Assembly: GCF_014648775.1 (NCBI RefSeq)
Contig: NZ_BMRT01000004.1
Coordinates: 1 to 64,000, forward strand
DNA from: Streptomyces abikoensis
Lineage (GTDB): Bacteria > Actinomycetota > Actinomycetes > Streptomycetales > Streptomycetaceae
Reading direction: 5' to 3'
DNA: 64,000 nt
The notes beneath the pieces were generated by a model. That model had not been told where the DNA came from. It did not search any database and was given only the letters and a program-made list of their open reading frames with translations. Shown in pieces: positions 7,843-17,255 of this stretch (position 1 is the first letter of the stretch; each line of letters opens with the position of its first letter). A program made the position numbers and the translations under genes.

Positions 7843-9618
7843 ATGGGAGAAGTCCGCTTGACTCCGGATGAGGGCGTCCACAGCGACCGCGGCGCGGTCC
7901 GGCGGCGGCGAGCCGCCGGCTTCGCCGTCTGGTACCTGCGTGCCGTTACGTTCGTCAACCTGCTCGGCGCGGTCTGGGTGTCCTTCGGCGCCGACATCCG
8001 CAGGCACAACGTCGACGAGTTCTTCACGCCCTACCTGCTGACGGCGGGCTTCTCCCCCGCGGTGGTGTCGCTGTTCATGGCCATCACCATGCGGCGGCGC
8101 AAGCGGGCGGCGTGGATCCTCAACCTGGTGCTGGCCGGGCTGCTCCTGCTGGTGCTGGCGTTCGCGATGTTCTTCCCCGAGTTCCGCAGGCACCCGCTGA
8201 ACTGGTTCTCCCTGATCGTCACCGCCCTGTTCACCCTCGCCCTGCTGGTGGGCCGCCGGGAGTTCTACGCCAAGGGCGACCGCTCCAACCCCAAGCTCGC
8301 GAGCGCCGTCGCCGCGGCCGGCCTGCTCGTCACCTCGCTGCTGGCGGCCGGGCTGGTGACGATCACCAACGAGTCCACGGACGAGCAGCGCTCCACCTTC
8401 CTGGACCGCTGGCACTACGGCGTGATGCGGCTGATCTCCATCGCCGCCGACGACTCCCGCTACGCGGGCATCGCCACGCCCGGCTGGGTCGACGTCACCA
8501 TCAACGTGATGAGCACGATCCTGCTGATCGTGGTGGTCTGGGCCGCCTTCCGCTCCCGCCGCGCCACCGACCCGCTCACCGCCGAGGACGAGTCCCGGCT
8601 GCGCGAGCTGCTCGGCCGCTGGGGCGAGCGCGACTCGCTGGGCTACTTCGCGCTGCGCCGCGAGAAGAGCGTCGTGTGGTCCCCCTCCGGCAAGGCCGCC
8701 GTCACCTACCGCGTCGTCGGCGGGGTGTCGCTGGCCTCCGGCGACCCCATCGGCGACCCCGAGGCATGGCCCGGCGCCATCGAGCCCTGGCTGGCCGAGG
8801 CCCGCGAACACGGCTGGATCCCCGCCGTGATGGGCGCGAGCGAGGAGGGCGGCACGATCTACGCCCGGCACGGCCTGGACGCCCTCGAACTCGGCGACGA
8901 GGCGATCGTCGACACCGCCGAGTTCACCCTGGAGGGCCGGGCCATGCGCACCGTCCGCCAGGCGTACAACCGCGTCAAGCGCGCCGGATACACCGTCACC
9001 ATCCGCCGCCACGAGGACATCCCCGAGGAGGAGATGGCCACGCTGCTGCGCCGCGCCGACGACTGGCGCGACGGCGCGACCGAACGCGGCTTCTCCATGG
9101 CGCTGGGCCGCCTGGGCGACCCGGACGACGGGCGCTGCGTGATGCTGGAGTGCCATGACGGCGAGGGCGAGCTGCGCGCCGTGCTGAGCTTCGTGCCCTG
9201 GGGCCCCAAGGGCCTCTCGCTCGACCTGATGCGCCGTGACCGGGACTCCGAGAACGGCCTGATGGAGTTCATGGTCATCGAGCTGCTCCAGCGGGCCAAG
9301 GAGCTCGGCGTCACCCAGGTGTCGCTGAACTTCGCGATGTTCCGGTCCGTCTTCGAACGGGGCTCCCGGCTCGGCGCCGGCCCGGTGCTGCGGATGTGGC
9401 GCTCGCTGCTGAGCTTTTTCTCCCGCTGGTGGCAGATCGAGTCGCTCTACCGAGCAAATGCGAAGTACCGGCCCATCTGGGAGCCTCGTTTCATGCTGTT
9501 CGAGAAGAGCAGTGACCTGCTGCGGATCGGTGTGGCCGCCGCCCGGGCCGAGGGCTTCCTGGAGGCGCCCGGCCTGCCCAAGTGGCTCAATCGCAAACAC
9601 CTGGAGAGCCGGCGATGA
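7843..9618 (+). CDS. MprF-like phosphatidylglycerol lysyltransferase-domain membrane protein (DUF2156)
   Basis: The 591-residue protein has about five membrane segments in its first 240 residues and a cytosolic C-terminal double-GNAT (DUF2156) domain like that of MprF. MprF transfers lysine from Lys-tRNA to phosphatidylglycerol, lowering surface negative charge and giving resistance to cationic peptides. Recognisable C-terminal pieces are AYNRVKRAGYTVTIRR, GLSLDLMRRDRDSENGLMEF and LNFAMFRSVFERG. It has fewer membrane helices than full MprF and lacks the lysyl-tRNA synthetase domain of mycobacterial LysX. It overlaps the next gene by ATGA, so the two are coupled. The exact lipid product cannot be told from sequence. 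Confidence 0.85.
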   Translation: MGEVRLTPDEGVHSDRGAVRRRRAAGFAVWYLRAVTFVNLLGAVWVSFGADIRRHNVDEFFTPYLLTAGFSPAVVSLFMAITMRRRKRAAWILNLVLAGLLLLVLAFAMFFPEFRRHPLNWFSLIVTALFTLALLVGRREFYAKGDRSNPKLASAVAAAGLLVTSLLAAGLVTITNESTDEQRSTFLDRWHYGVMRLISIAADDSRYAGIATPGWVDVTINVMSTILLIVVVWAAFRSRRATDPLTAEDESRLRELLGRWGERDSLGYFALRREKSVVWSPSGKAAVTYRVVGGVSLASGDPIGDPEAWPGAIEPWLAEAREHGWIPAVMGASEEGGTIYARHGLDALELGDEAIVDTAEFTLEGRAMRTVRQAYNRVKRAGYTVTIRRHEDIPEEEMATLLRRADDWRDGATERGFSMALGRLGDPDDGRCVMLECHDGEGELRAVLSFVPWGPKGLSLDLMRRDRDSENGLMEFMVIELLQRAKELGVTQVSLNFAMFRSVFERGSRLGAGPVLRMWRSLLSFFSRWWQIESLYRANAKYRPIWEPRFMLFEKSSDLLRIGVAAARAEGFLEAPGLPKWLNRKHLESRR

Positions 9619-10373
9619 CCCGCGCGGCGCTGCTCCGCGCCGCGCGCACCGAATGGGGCCCGCTGTACGCGGCCGTACGGGGGACGTTCGCCCGTAAGCG
9701 GCTCGCGGCCGTCCCCATGACGCTCACGGCCGTCGCCCTCACGGCGGTCTTCCAGGTGATCCAGAACCAGCCCTGGGGCTACGAACCCGTCCAGCGGCTC
9801 GGCTCCGTCCAGGCCCAGCTGCCCTGGTGGATCGCGCTGCTGCGCACTCCCCTGTCGCTGTTCGTACCCGCGCTGGACCTCCCGGTGTGGGGAGCGCTGG
9901 CCCAGGTCCTGATCGTCTTCGGCCTCGCCGAGGCGTGCCTGGGCAAGTGGCGCACCCTGGCCGTGGCCTACACCGCCACCCTCGCGGGCACGATGTACGC
10001 CCGGCTGGGCGTCGACCTCGGCCCCGGCTCGCCGCTGGGGCTGCCGCCGGAGGCCGCCAAGGTCATCGACACCGGTCCCTCGGCGGCCGTCGTGGGCCTC
10101 GCGATCTACGTCTCCTGGCGCTACCGGGCCTGGTTCACCTGCGGCCTGGTGGTGGCGGCCATGGCGGGCGAGGTGATCGTCAAGCCCAACCTCGCGGGCA
10201 AGGAGCACATCGCCGCCATGACGGTGATCCTGGCGATGTGCGCCGTGGACGAGCTGCGCCGCCGCCGCAAGCCCCGCCGGGACGCCCACCGCGAGCACGA
10301 CCGGCGGCCCGGCGCCCATGCCGGGAGCGCGCTCAGCGATCCGGCGCGCCCGCCAGGAGGTCGTGGATCCTGA
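9615..10373 (+). CDS. Rhomboid-like integral membrane protein
   Basis: This 252-residue protein with about six hydrophobic segments starts at the ATG overlapping the previous stop. It contains DTGPSAAVVGLAIYV, which resembles the rhomboid GxSx catalytic-serine region, and a later KEHIAAMTVILAM that could supply the His of the Ser/His dyad. The N-terminal 35 residues are basic and cytosolic, and the last 35 are charged and disordered. Protease activity is an inference from these two motifs only. Coupling to the lysyltransferase gene suggests a shared membrane-lipid or membrane-quality role. Its 3' end overlaps the convergent gene by 41 bases. Confidence 0.68.
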   Translation: MTRAALLRAARTEWGPLYAAVRGTFARKRLAAVPMTLTAVALTAVFQVIQNQPWGYEPVQRLGSVQAQLPWWIALLRTPLSLFVPALDLPVWGALAQVLIVFGLAEACLGKWRTLAVAYTATLAGTMYARLGVDLGPGSPLGLPPEAAKVIDTGPSAAVVGLAIYVSWRYRAWFTCGLVVAAMAGEVIVKPNLAGKEHIAAMTVILAMCAVDELRRRRKPRRDAHREHDRRPGAHAGSALSDPARPPGGRGS

Positions 10374-11070
10374 TGCGCACGGCCGCCCAGCGCGCGTCGT
10401 GCCGGTAGGCGCGCACCCGGGCCCGGCGACGGGCCCGGGGCCGCCGCCGGTAGAAGCGCCGGGCCCAGGGCGAGCCCGGCCGGGCCAGCCGCACCGCGCC
10501 GACGATCGCCACCAGCGGCACCACCGCCCCGATGAGCGCCAGCCGGGGCTTGCCCTTGGCCAGCGAGACCAGCGCCAGCAGGAAGTTCACCAGCGTGTTG
10601 GTCACCACGATGGTGCGGTTCTGCAGCTCGTCCGGGGTCAGCTCGTTCACCCCGAACGGGGAGAAACCCGCGAGCACCAGCGCCACCAGCGCGGCCGTCA
10701 GCACCACGATCTCCACGCTCTTGCGGCCCTGCTCGGTCCAGTACACGTCGTCCAGGTGGAGGATCAGCGCGAACTCGTCCAGCACCAGCCCCGCGCCCAT
10801 GCCGAAGAGCACCGCCGCGAGCGCCGCCCCGAAGCCGTGCCGGCCCTCGGCGACCGCCGCGAACCCGCCGACCACCATCAGCACCACGCCGGGCACCACG
10901 TGATGGACGTGCAGCCCGCCCGGCCGGATGTTGCGGAACGGGCCCTTGCCCGCCCGGATCAGCCGGGTGATGACGCGGGTGACCAGGAACGTCAGCACGA
11001 ACGCCCCGAGCGCCAGCAGCAGCGGCAGCTTGCCCGGCTCGACGATGTTGCGTGCCAGCCAGTGACCCAT
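10333..11070 (-). CDS. Integral membrane protein, function unknown
   Basis: This encodes 245 residues starting at the ATG at 11070 (MGHWLARNIVEPGKLP), with GGAGAGTCC just upstream. Roughly five hydrophobic segments are present, for example LPLLLALGAFVLTFLVTRV, VVPGVVLMVVGGFAAV and IVVLTAALVALVLAGF. A conserved-looking loop HVHHVVPG and FALILHLDDVYWTEQG carry several His and acidic residues that could bind metal. The C-terminus is very Arg-rich and probably cytosolic. It diverges from cobS and converges with the rhomboid-like gene. I do not recognise a characterised family. Confidence 0.75.
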   Translation of the reverse strand: MGHWLARNIVEPGKLPLLLALGAFVLTFLVTRVITRLIRAGKGPFRNIRPGGLHVHHVVPGVVLMVVGGFAAVAEGRHGFGAALAAVLFGMGAGLVLDEFALILHLDDVYWTEQGRKSVEIVVLTAALVALVLAGFSPFGVNELTPDELQNRTIVVTNTLVNFLLALVSLAKGKPRLALIGAVVPLVAIVGAVRLARPGSPWARRFYRRRPRARRRARVRAYRHDARWAAVRIRIHDLLAGAPDR

Positions 11071-11164
11071 CGGACTCTCCGCTCGCTCCCGCACCCGCCG
11101 TGACCAGCATTTTCGCCCGCCTTCAGCAAAATACTGCCGTCGGGTGCGGGATACCCTGCCCGCG

Positions 11165-11968
11165 ATGACCGACACGACCTCCGCCCGGGCCACCACCGGG
11201 GACGCCCTGCGCTTCGCCTTCGGCACCCTCACCGCCCTCCCCGTGCGCCTCACCCGCTGGGACCGCGCGGCCGCGCGCGGCGGCATGCTGGCGGCACCCC
11301 TGGCCGGGCTGGCCGTCGGCGGCTGCGCCGCCGCCACGGGCCTGGCCCTCCTGTGGCTCGGCGGCGGCCCGCTGCTCGCCGCCGTCGCCGCCGTCGCCGT
11401 CCCGGCGGCGCTCACCCGCGGCCTCCACCTCGACGGGCTCGCGGACGTCGCCGACGGGCTGGGCAGCGGCAAAGCCGCCCCCGACGCCCTGCGGATCATG
11501 AAGCAGTCGGACATCGGCCCGTTCGGCGTCATCACCCTGCTGCTGGCCCTCCTCGGCCAGACCGCCGCCCTCGCCCGGGCCTACGAGAGCGACCCGGCAC
11601 GCGGCGCCCTCGCCGCCCTCACGGCGGCCCTCGCGGCCCGCTGCGCCCTCACCCTCGCCTCCCGCGCGGGCGTACCGGCCGCCCGCCCGGAGGGCCTGGG
11701 CGCCGCCGTGGCGGGCGTCGTCCCCCGGACGGCCGCGTGGGCGGCGACCGCCGCCGTCACCGCCGCCGCGGCCGGGGCCGGCGCGCTCCTCGGCCCGTAC
11801 GACGCGGCGCGCTGCGCCCTGGCCGTCCTCCTCGCCCTGGCCTCGGCCGAAGCACTGCTGCGGCACTGCCGGCGACGGTTCGGCGGGGTCACCGGCGACG
11901 TGTTCGGGGCGCTCGCCGAAACGGCCGCGACGGCGGCCCTGGTCGTCATGGCCCTGGGCCCGGCGTGA
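11165..11968 (+). CDS. cobS: Adenosylcobinamide-GDP ribazoletransferase (cobalamin synthase)
   Basis: CobS is the membrane enzyme that joins AdoCbi-GDP (made by CobU) to alpha-ribazole or its phosphate, the last assembly step of adenosylcobalamin. The 267-residue product is hydrophobic with several membrane segments and holds the signature HLDGLADVADGLG, followed by IMKQSDIGPFGV and the C-terminal RRFGGVTGDVFGA, all family landmarks for Mg and nucleotide binding. The ATG at 11165 begins MTDTTSARAT. It completes the CobU-CobT-CobS set spread over the first 12 kb. Confidence 0.93.
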   Translation: MTDTTSARATTGDALRFAFGTLTALPVRLTRWDRAAARGGMLAAPLAGLAVGGCAAATGLALLWLGGGPLLAAVAAVAVPAALTRGLHLDGLADVADGLGSGKAAPDALRIMKQSDIGPFGVITLLLALLGQTAALARAYESDPARGALAALTAALAARCALTLASRAGVPAARPEGLGAAVAGVVPRTAAWAATAAVTAAAAGAGALLGPYDAARCALAVLLALASAEALLRHCRRRFGGVTGDVFGALAETAATAALVVMALGPA

Positions 11969-12101
11969 CCGCCGGGGATACGCTCTCGCGTGCCGGGCGG
12001 CCCGGGGCCGGACGGTCCGTGCACGGCACATACGATCACTGGGTGCGGCCGGCCCACCACTATCGGCCGAGAATTCAACGGAAGTAGGGACACCCACCAC
12101 C

Positions 12102-13634
12102 GTGACTGCTCTGACTCTCAGCACTTCCAGTGCGGCGACGCTGCGCGCGGACGCCGTTGTCGTCGGTGTGGCGAAGGGCCCGAAGGGCCCCGTCGTCGCG
12201 CCCGGCGCCGAAGCCGTGGACCAGGCGTTCGACGGCAAGCTGGCCGCCGTCCTGGAGACCCTCGGCGCCTCCGGCGGCGAGGGCGAGGCCACCAAGCTGC
12301 CCGCCCCGTCCGGCCTGAAGGCCCCGGTCGTGCTGGCGGTCGGCCTCGGCGAACTGCCCGCCGAGGACGAGGGCTTCGCCGAGGAGGCGCTGCGCCGCGC
12401 GGCCGGCACCGCCGCCCGTGCGCTGGCCGGCGTCAAGAAGGCCGCCTTCGCCCTGCCCGTCGAGGACGCCGAGTCCGTCGCCGCCATCGGCGAGGGCGCG
12501 ATCATGGGCGCGTACTCCTTCACGTCCTACCGGGGTACGGACGGCAAGAAGGAGGCCGCCAAGAACGACAAGAGCGCGCCGCTGGCCGAGGCCGCGATCC
12601 TGGGCGCCAAGCCCCGCGACAAGGCCTTCAAGGCCGCCGTCGAGCGGGCCGCCGCCGTGGCCGCCGAGGTCAACCGCGCCCGCGACCTGATCAACATCCC
12701 GTCCAACGACCTCTTCCCGAAGAGCTTCGCGGCCGAGGCCCAGACCGCCGCCAAGGAGCACGGTCTCAAGGTCGAGGTGCTGGACGAGAAGGCGCTGCTC
12801 AAGGGCGGCTACGGCGGCATCATGGGCGTCGGCCAGGGCTCGGCCAACCCGCCCCGCCTCGTGCGCATCGCCTACACCCACCCGAAGGCGGAGAAGACCC
12901 TCGCCCTGGTCGGCAAGGGCATCACCTACGACTCGGGCGGCATCTCCCTGAAGCCGGCCGGCCACAACGAGACCATGAAGTGCGACATGAGCGGTGCCGC
13001 CGCCGTGTTCGCCGCGGTCGTGGCCGTCGCGAAGCTCGGCCTTCAGGTCAACGTGACGGGCTGGCTGGCCCTCGCGGAGAACATGCCGTCCGGCACCGCC
13101 ACCCGTCCGGGCGATGTGCTGAAGATGTACAGCGGCAAGACCGTCGAGGTGCTGAACACCGACGCCGAGGGCCGCCTGGTGCTGGCCGACGCCCTGACCC
13201 GCGCCTCCGAGGAGAACCCGGACGCGATCGTGGACGTCGCCACCCTCACCGGCGCCATGGTCCTCGCCCTGGGCGACCGGACCTTCGGTGTCATGGCCAA
13301 CGACGACGCCTTCCGCGCCGCGATCCACGAGATCGCCGAGGAGGTCGGCGAGCAGGCGTGGCCGATGCCGCTCCCCGCCGAGCTGCGCAAGTCCATGGAC
13401 TCCTCGGTGGCCGACATGGCCAACATGGGCGAGCGCATGGGCGGCGGCCTGGTGGCCGGCCTGTTCCTGCAGGAGTTCGTGGGCGAGGGCATCACCTGGG
13501 CGCACCTGGACATCGCGGGCCCGGCGTTCCACGAGAAGGCCCCCTACGGCTACACCCCGAAGGGCGGCACCGGCTCGGCCGTCCGCACCCTGGTCCGGCT
13601 GGCGGAGCGCACCGCCGACGGCGACCTCGGCTGA
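12102..13634 (+). CDS. pepA: Leucyl aminopeptidase (M17)
   Basis: The 510-residue protein is a cytosolic two-metal aminopeptidase of family M17. Catalytic-domain motifs are clear: GKGITYDSGGISLKP (metal-binding Lys and Asp), MKCDMSGAAAVF and the signature NTDAEGRLVLADAL, with MGGGLVAGLFLQEFV near the end. The N-terminal 180 residues are the variable M17 domain. The start is the GTG at 12102; GGAAGTAGGGA upstream is a moderate ribosome-binding site. A strong terminator follows, so it is likely monocistronic. Confidence 0.94.
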   Translation: MTALTLSTSSAATLRADAVVVGVAKGPKGPVVAPGAEAVDQAFDGKLAAVLETLGASGGEGEATKLPAPSGLKAPVVLAVGLGELPAEDEGFAEEALRRAAGTAARALAGVKKAAFALPVEDAESVAAIGEGAIMGAYSFTSYRGTDGKKEAAKNDKSAPLAEAAILGAKPRDKAFKAAVERAAAVAAEVNRARDLINIPSNDLFPKSFAAEAQTAAKEHGLKVEVLDEKALLKGGYGGIMGVGQGSANPPRLVRIAYTHPKAEKTLALVGKGITYDSGGISLKPAGHNETMKCDMSGAAAVFAAVVAVAKLGLQVNVTGWLALAENMPSGTATRPGDVLKMYSGKTVEVLNTDAEGRLVLADALTRASEENPDAIVDVATLTGAMVLALGDRTFGVMANDDAFRAAIHEIAEEVGEQAWPMPLPAELRKSMDSSVADMANMGERMGGGLVAGLFLQEFVGEGITWAHLDIAGPAFHEKAPYGYTPKGGTGSAVRTLVRLAERTADGDLG

Positions 13635-13653
13635 GGCCCCCTCGGGGGCCGAG

Positions 13654-13694
13654 GCGACGCGGCCCCGGGAATGACCCGGGGCCGCGTCGCTTTT
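13654..13694 (+). terminator. Rho-independent terminator of pepA
   Basis: A perfect 16-bp GC-rich stem (13654-13669 with 13675-13690) and a five-base loop are followed by TTTT. It lies 19 bases past the pepA stop and separates it from the lpdA promoter region. Confidence 0.9.
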
Positions 13695-13957
13695 CCTCCC
13701 GGCGCTCGCGCTTTTTTCCCGGCGCGTGTTCGCTCGGGGCGAAAACTCACATTTCTACGCACTGGTAACCCCCGAAGGTGACGCATCAGTCGTCACTCAG
13801 GCCCGGCCCGGCGTCCCGCCCTCCGTCAACAAGTGCGAAGATGTTGTCCCGGCAGGACAGGGCCCACCCATCACAGGGCCGAAGCAAAGCGGCCGTACGA
13901 CAGCCGCCGCCCGGTCACCGACGACCGGACGGCGCACCCATGCATGGAGGACGTGAC
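13695..13957 (+). promoter_or_regulatory. Promoter and leader region of lpdA
   Basis: This 263-base stretch between the pepA terminator and lpdA has no convincing ORF. It contains an AT-richer patch (about 13736-13770) and ends in a clear GGAGG ribosome-binding site (13946-13950). The long spacing implies that lpdA has its own promoter here. I cannot place the -10 and -35 boxes with confidence. Confidence 0.4.
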
Positions 13958-15346
13958 GTGGCGAACGACGCCAGCACCGTTTTCGACCTAGTGATCCTCG
14001 GAGGCGGCAGCGGTGGTTACGCCGCCGCCCTGCGTGGAGCCCAGCTGGGTCTCGACGTCGCCCTGATCGAGAAGGACAAGCTGGGCGGCACCTGCCTCCA
14101 CCGCGGCTGCATCCCCACCAAGGCTCTGCTGCACGCCGGTGAGATCGCCGACCAGGCCCGCGAGGCCGAGCAGTTCGGTGTCAAGGCCTCCCTGGAGGGC
14201 ATCGACATCGCGGGCGTCCACAAGTACAAGGACGACGTGATCTCGGGCCTGTACAAGGGTCTGCAGGGCCTGGTCGCCTCCCGCAAGGTCACCTACATCA
14301 CCGGTGAGGGCCGCCTGTCCTCCCCCACGTCCGTCGACGTCAACGGCCAGCGCATCACCGGCCGCCACGTCCTGCTGGCCACCGGCTCCACGCCGAAGTC
14401 GCTGCCGGGCCTGACCATCGACGGCGACCGCGTCATCTCCTCGGACCACGCGCTGGTCCTGGACCGCGTCCCGAAGTCCGCGATCGTGCTGGGCGGCGGC
14501 GTCATCGGCGTCGAGTTCGCCTCCGCGTGGAAGTCCTTCGGCGCCGACGTCACCATCGTCGAGGCCCTGCCGCACCTCGTCCCGGTCGAGGACGAGAACA
14601 GCTCCAAGCTGCTGGAGCGCGCCTTCCGCAAGCGCGGCATCAACTTCGCGCTCGGCTCCCGCTTCTCCGGCGTCGAGTACACCGCCGACGGTGTGAAGGT
14701 CTCCCTGGAGAACGGCAAGACCTTCGAGGCCGAGCTGCTGCTCGTCGCCGTCGGCCGCGGCCCGGTCTCCCAGGGCCTGGGCTACGAGGAGGCCGGGGTC
14801 GCCATGGACCGCGGCTACGTCCTCGTCGACGAGTACATGCGCACCAACGTGCCGACCATCTCGGCCGTCGGTGACCTCGTCCCGACCCTCCAGCTCGCGC
14901 ACGTCGGCTTCGCCGAGGGCATCCTGGTAGCGGAGCGTCTGGCCGGGCAGAACCCCGTGCCGGTCGACTACGACGGCGTGCCGCGCGTCACGTACTGCCA
15001 CCCCGAGGTCGCTTCCGTCGGTATCACCGAGGCGAAGGCCAAGGAGCTGTACGGCGCCGACAAGGTCGTCACCCTGAAGTACAACCTCGCCGGCAACGGC
15101 AAGAGCAAGATCCTGAAGACCGCGGGCGAGATCAAGCTCGTCCAGGTGCGGGACGGTGCCGTGGTCGGCGTCCACATGGTCGGCGACCGCATGGGTGAGC
15201 AGGTGGGCGAAGCCCAGCTGATCTACAACTGGGAGGCGCTGCCCGCCGAGGTCGCCCAGCTCATCCACGCGCACCCGACGCAGAACGAGGCCATGGGCGA
15301 GGCCCACCTGGCTCTCGCCGGCAAGCCGCTGCACTCGCACGACTGA
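13958..15346 (+). CDS. lpdA: Dihydrolipoyl dehydrogenase (E3)
   Basis: E3 reoxidises dihydrolipoyl groups of 2-oxoacid dehydrogenase complexes, passing electrons through FAD to NAD+. The 462-residue product has the FAD-binding ILGGGSGGYAAA, the redox disulfide GGTCLHRGCIPTKALLH, the NAD-binding LGGGVIGVEFAS, the second FAD motif ISAVGDLVP and the C-terminal active-site HAHPTQNEAMGEA. The GTG at 13958 is chosen by the GGAGG eight bases upstream and by the conserved N-terminus. It is followed after 49 bases by sucB, with which it works. Confidence 0.96.
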   Translation: MANDASTVFDLVILGGGSGGYAAALRGAQLGLDVALIEKDKLGGTCLHRGCIPTKALLHAGEIADQAREAEQFGVKASLEGIDIAGVHKYKDDVISGLYKGLQGLVASRKVTYITGEGRLSSPTSVDVNGQRITGRHVLLATGSTPKSLPGLTIDGDRVISSDHALVLDRVPKSAIVLGGGVIGVEFASAWKSFGADVTIVEALPHLVPVEDENSSKLLERAFRKRGINFALGSRFSGVEYTADGVKVSLENGKTFEAELLLVAVGRGPVSQGLGYEEAGVAMDRGYVLVDEYMRTNVPTISAVGDLVPTLQLAHVGFAEGILVAERLAGQNPVPVDYDGVPRVTYCHPEVASVGITEAKAKELYGADKVVTLKYNLAGNGKSKILKTAGEIKLVQVRDGAVVGVHMVGDRMGEQVGEAQLIYNWEALPAEVAQLIHAHPTQNEAMGEAHLALAGKPLHSHD

Positions 15347-15395
15347 GTCCCGAGCGCACCACCATCCGCACTACTCGTAAGGAGCAACCGCAATC

Positions 15396-17120
15396 ATGGC
15401 GGTTTCCGTAACCCTGCCGGCGCTCGGCGAGAGCGTGACCGAGGGCACCGTCACCCGTTGGCTGAAGGCCGAGGGTGAGCGCGTGGAGGCCGACGAGCCG
15501 CTGCTCGAGGTCTCCACCGACAAGGTCGACACCGAGATCCCGGCCCCCGCTTCCGGCATCCTCGCCTCCATCAAGGTCGCCGAGGACGAGACGGTCGAGG
15601 TCGGCTCCGAGCTGGCCGTCATCGACGACGGCACCGGCGCCCCCGCCGCTGCCCCGGCTCCGGCCGCCGCCGAGGCTCCGGCCCCGGCCGCCGAGCCCGC
15701 CCCGGCCCCCGTGGCCGAGGCCCCCGCCGCGCCGGCTCCGGCCGCCGAGGCCCCCGCCGCCGCTCCGGCCGCCGCTGCCGCCGGTACCGACGTCGTCCTG
15801 CCCGCGCTGGGCGAGTCGGTCACCGAGGGCACCGTCACCCGCTGGCTGAAGGAGGTCGGCGAGGAGGTCACCGAGGACGAGCCGCTGCTCGAGGTCTCGA
15901 CCGACAAGGTCGACACCGAGATCCCGGCCCCCGCCTCGGGTGTCCTGCTGGAGATCCTCGTCGCCGAGGACGAGACCGCCGAGGTCGGCGCCAAGCTCGC
16001 CGTCATCGGCGTCGCCGGTGCCGCCGCCGCTGCCGCTCCGGCCGCTCCGGCTGCTCCCGCCGCCGCTCCGGCTCCGGCTCCGGCCGCCGCCCCGGCTGCT
16101 GCTCCGGCCCCCGCGCCGGTCGCTCCGGCTGCTCCGGCTGCTCCGGCTGCTCCGGCTGCTCCGGCTGTCGCCCCGGCGACGGACGGCGCCTACGTCACCC
16201 CGCTGGTCCGCAAGCTCGCCGCCGAGTCCGGCGTCGACCTGCGCTCCGTCGCGGGCACCGGCGTCGGTGGCCGCATCCGCAAGCAGGACGTCATCGCCGC
16301 CGCCGAGGCCGCCAAGGCCGCGCCGGCCCCGGCCACTGTGACTGCTGCGGGCCCTGCCGCTGCCGCCCCGAAGGCCGCCCCGGCCCTCGAGGTCTCGCCG
16401 CTGCGCGGTCAGACGGTCAAGATGCCGCGCATGCGCAAGGTCATCGCCGAGAACATGATGAAGGCGCTGCACGGCCAGGCTCAGCTGAGCTCCGTGATCG
16501 AGGTGGACATCACCAAGATCATGCGGATGCGCGAGAAGGCCAAGGCCGGCTTCGCCGCCCGCGAGGGCGTCAAGCTCTCCCCGATGCCGTTCTTCGTCAA
16601 GGCCGCCGTCCAGGCGCTGAAGGCCCACCCGGTCATCAACGCCCGGATCAACGAGGACGAGAACACCATCACCTACTTCGACTCCGAGAACGTCGGCATC
16701 GCCGTCGACTCGGAGAAGGGCCTGATGACCCCGGTCATCAAGGGTGCCGGTGACCTCAACATCGCGGGTATCGCGAAGAAGACGGCCGAGCTGGCCGGCA
16801 AGGTCCGCTCCAGCAAGATCAGCCCGGACGACCTGGCCGGCGCGACCTTCACGATCAGCAACACCGGCTCGCGCGGCGCGCTGTTCGACACGGTCATCGT
16901 GCCGCCGAACCAGGTCGCGATCCTCGGCATCGGTGCCACGGTCAAGCGCCCCGTGGTCATCGAGACCGAGGAGGGCACCACCATCGGCGTCCGCGACATG
17001 ACGTACGTGACGCTCTCCTACGACCACCGTCTGGTGGACGGCGCCGACGCCGCCCGCTACCTGACCGCGGTCAAGCAGATCCTGGAGGCCGCCGAGTTCG
17101 AGACCGAGATCGGTCTCTGA
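15396..17120 (+). CDS. sucB: Dihydrolipoamide succinyltransferase / shared E2 component
   Basis: The 574-residue E2 contains two lipoyl domains, each with the lipoylation motif EVSTDKVDTEIP (Lys near residues 46 and 172), joined by long Ala/Pro linkers. A peripheral-subunit-binding domain follows (TPLVRKLAAESGVDL to RIRKQDV), then the trimer-forming acyltransferase domain ending in SYDHRLVDGADAA with the catalytic His and Asp. It moves succinyl (and in some actinobacteria also acetyl) groups to CoA. The lipoyl groups come from LipB/LipA encoded at 25-27 kb and are reoxidised by LpdA just upstream. AAGGAG precedes the ATG. The linker's repetitive GCTCCG codons explain the internal DNA repeats. 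Confidence 0.95.
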   Translation: MAVSVTLPALGESVTEGTVTRWLKAEGERVEADEPLLEVSTDKVDTEIPAPASGILASIKVAEDETVEVGSELAVIDDGTGAPAAAPAPAAAEAPAPAAEPAPAPVAEAPAAPAPAAEAPAAAPAAAAAGTDVVLPALGESVTEGTVTRWLKEVGEEVTEDEPLLEVSTDKVDTEIPAPASGVLLEILVAEDETAEVGAKLAVIGVAGAAAAAAPAAPAAPAAAPAPAPAAAPAAAPAPAPVAPAAPAAPAAPAAPAVAPATDGAYVTPLVRKLAAESGVDLRSVAGTGVGGRIRKQDVIAAAEAAKAAPAPATVTAAGPAAAAPKAAPALEVSPLRGQTVKMPRMRKVIAENMMKALHGQAQLSSVIEVDITKIMRMREKAKAGFAAREGVKLSPMPFFVKAAVQALKAHPVINARINEDENTITYFDSENVGIAVDSEKGLMTPVIKGAGDLNIAGIAKKTAELAGKVRSSKISPDDLAGATFTISNTGSRGALFDTVIVPPNQVAILGIGATVKRPVVIETEEGTTIGVRDMTYVTLSYDHRLVDGADAARYLTAVKQILEAAEFETEIGL

Positions 17121-17151
17121 TCCCGGTAGCCCCCACGGCTGCATGTGCCAA

Positions 17152-17198
17152 GGGCGCGGCCCCGGCTTCGTATCCGTACGAGCCGGGGCCGCGCCCTT
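17152..17198 (+). terminator. Terminator of lpdA-sucB
   Basis: A perfect 16-bp stem (17152-17167 with 17181-17196) and a 13-base loop are followed by TT. It lies 31 bases after the sucB stop and before the GntR gene. Confidence 0.85.
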
Positions 17199-17255
17199 CG
17201 GCATGAGCGGCCATGCCCGGATAATGGGCCCAGATCCACCGCCGAGGAGCAAGCC

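Noticed and set aside
12075-13532. Long open frame antisense to pepA
   Set aside because: It is the complementary-frame shadow typical of GC-rich coding DNA; the pepA protein has all M17 motifs.
15650-16190. Dense GCTCCG-type DNA repeats
   Set aside because: They are codons of the Ala/Pro linkers of SucB, a normal feature of E2 proteins, and not a mobile or regulatory repeat.
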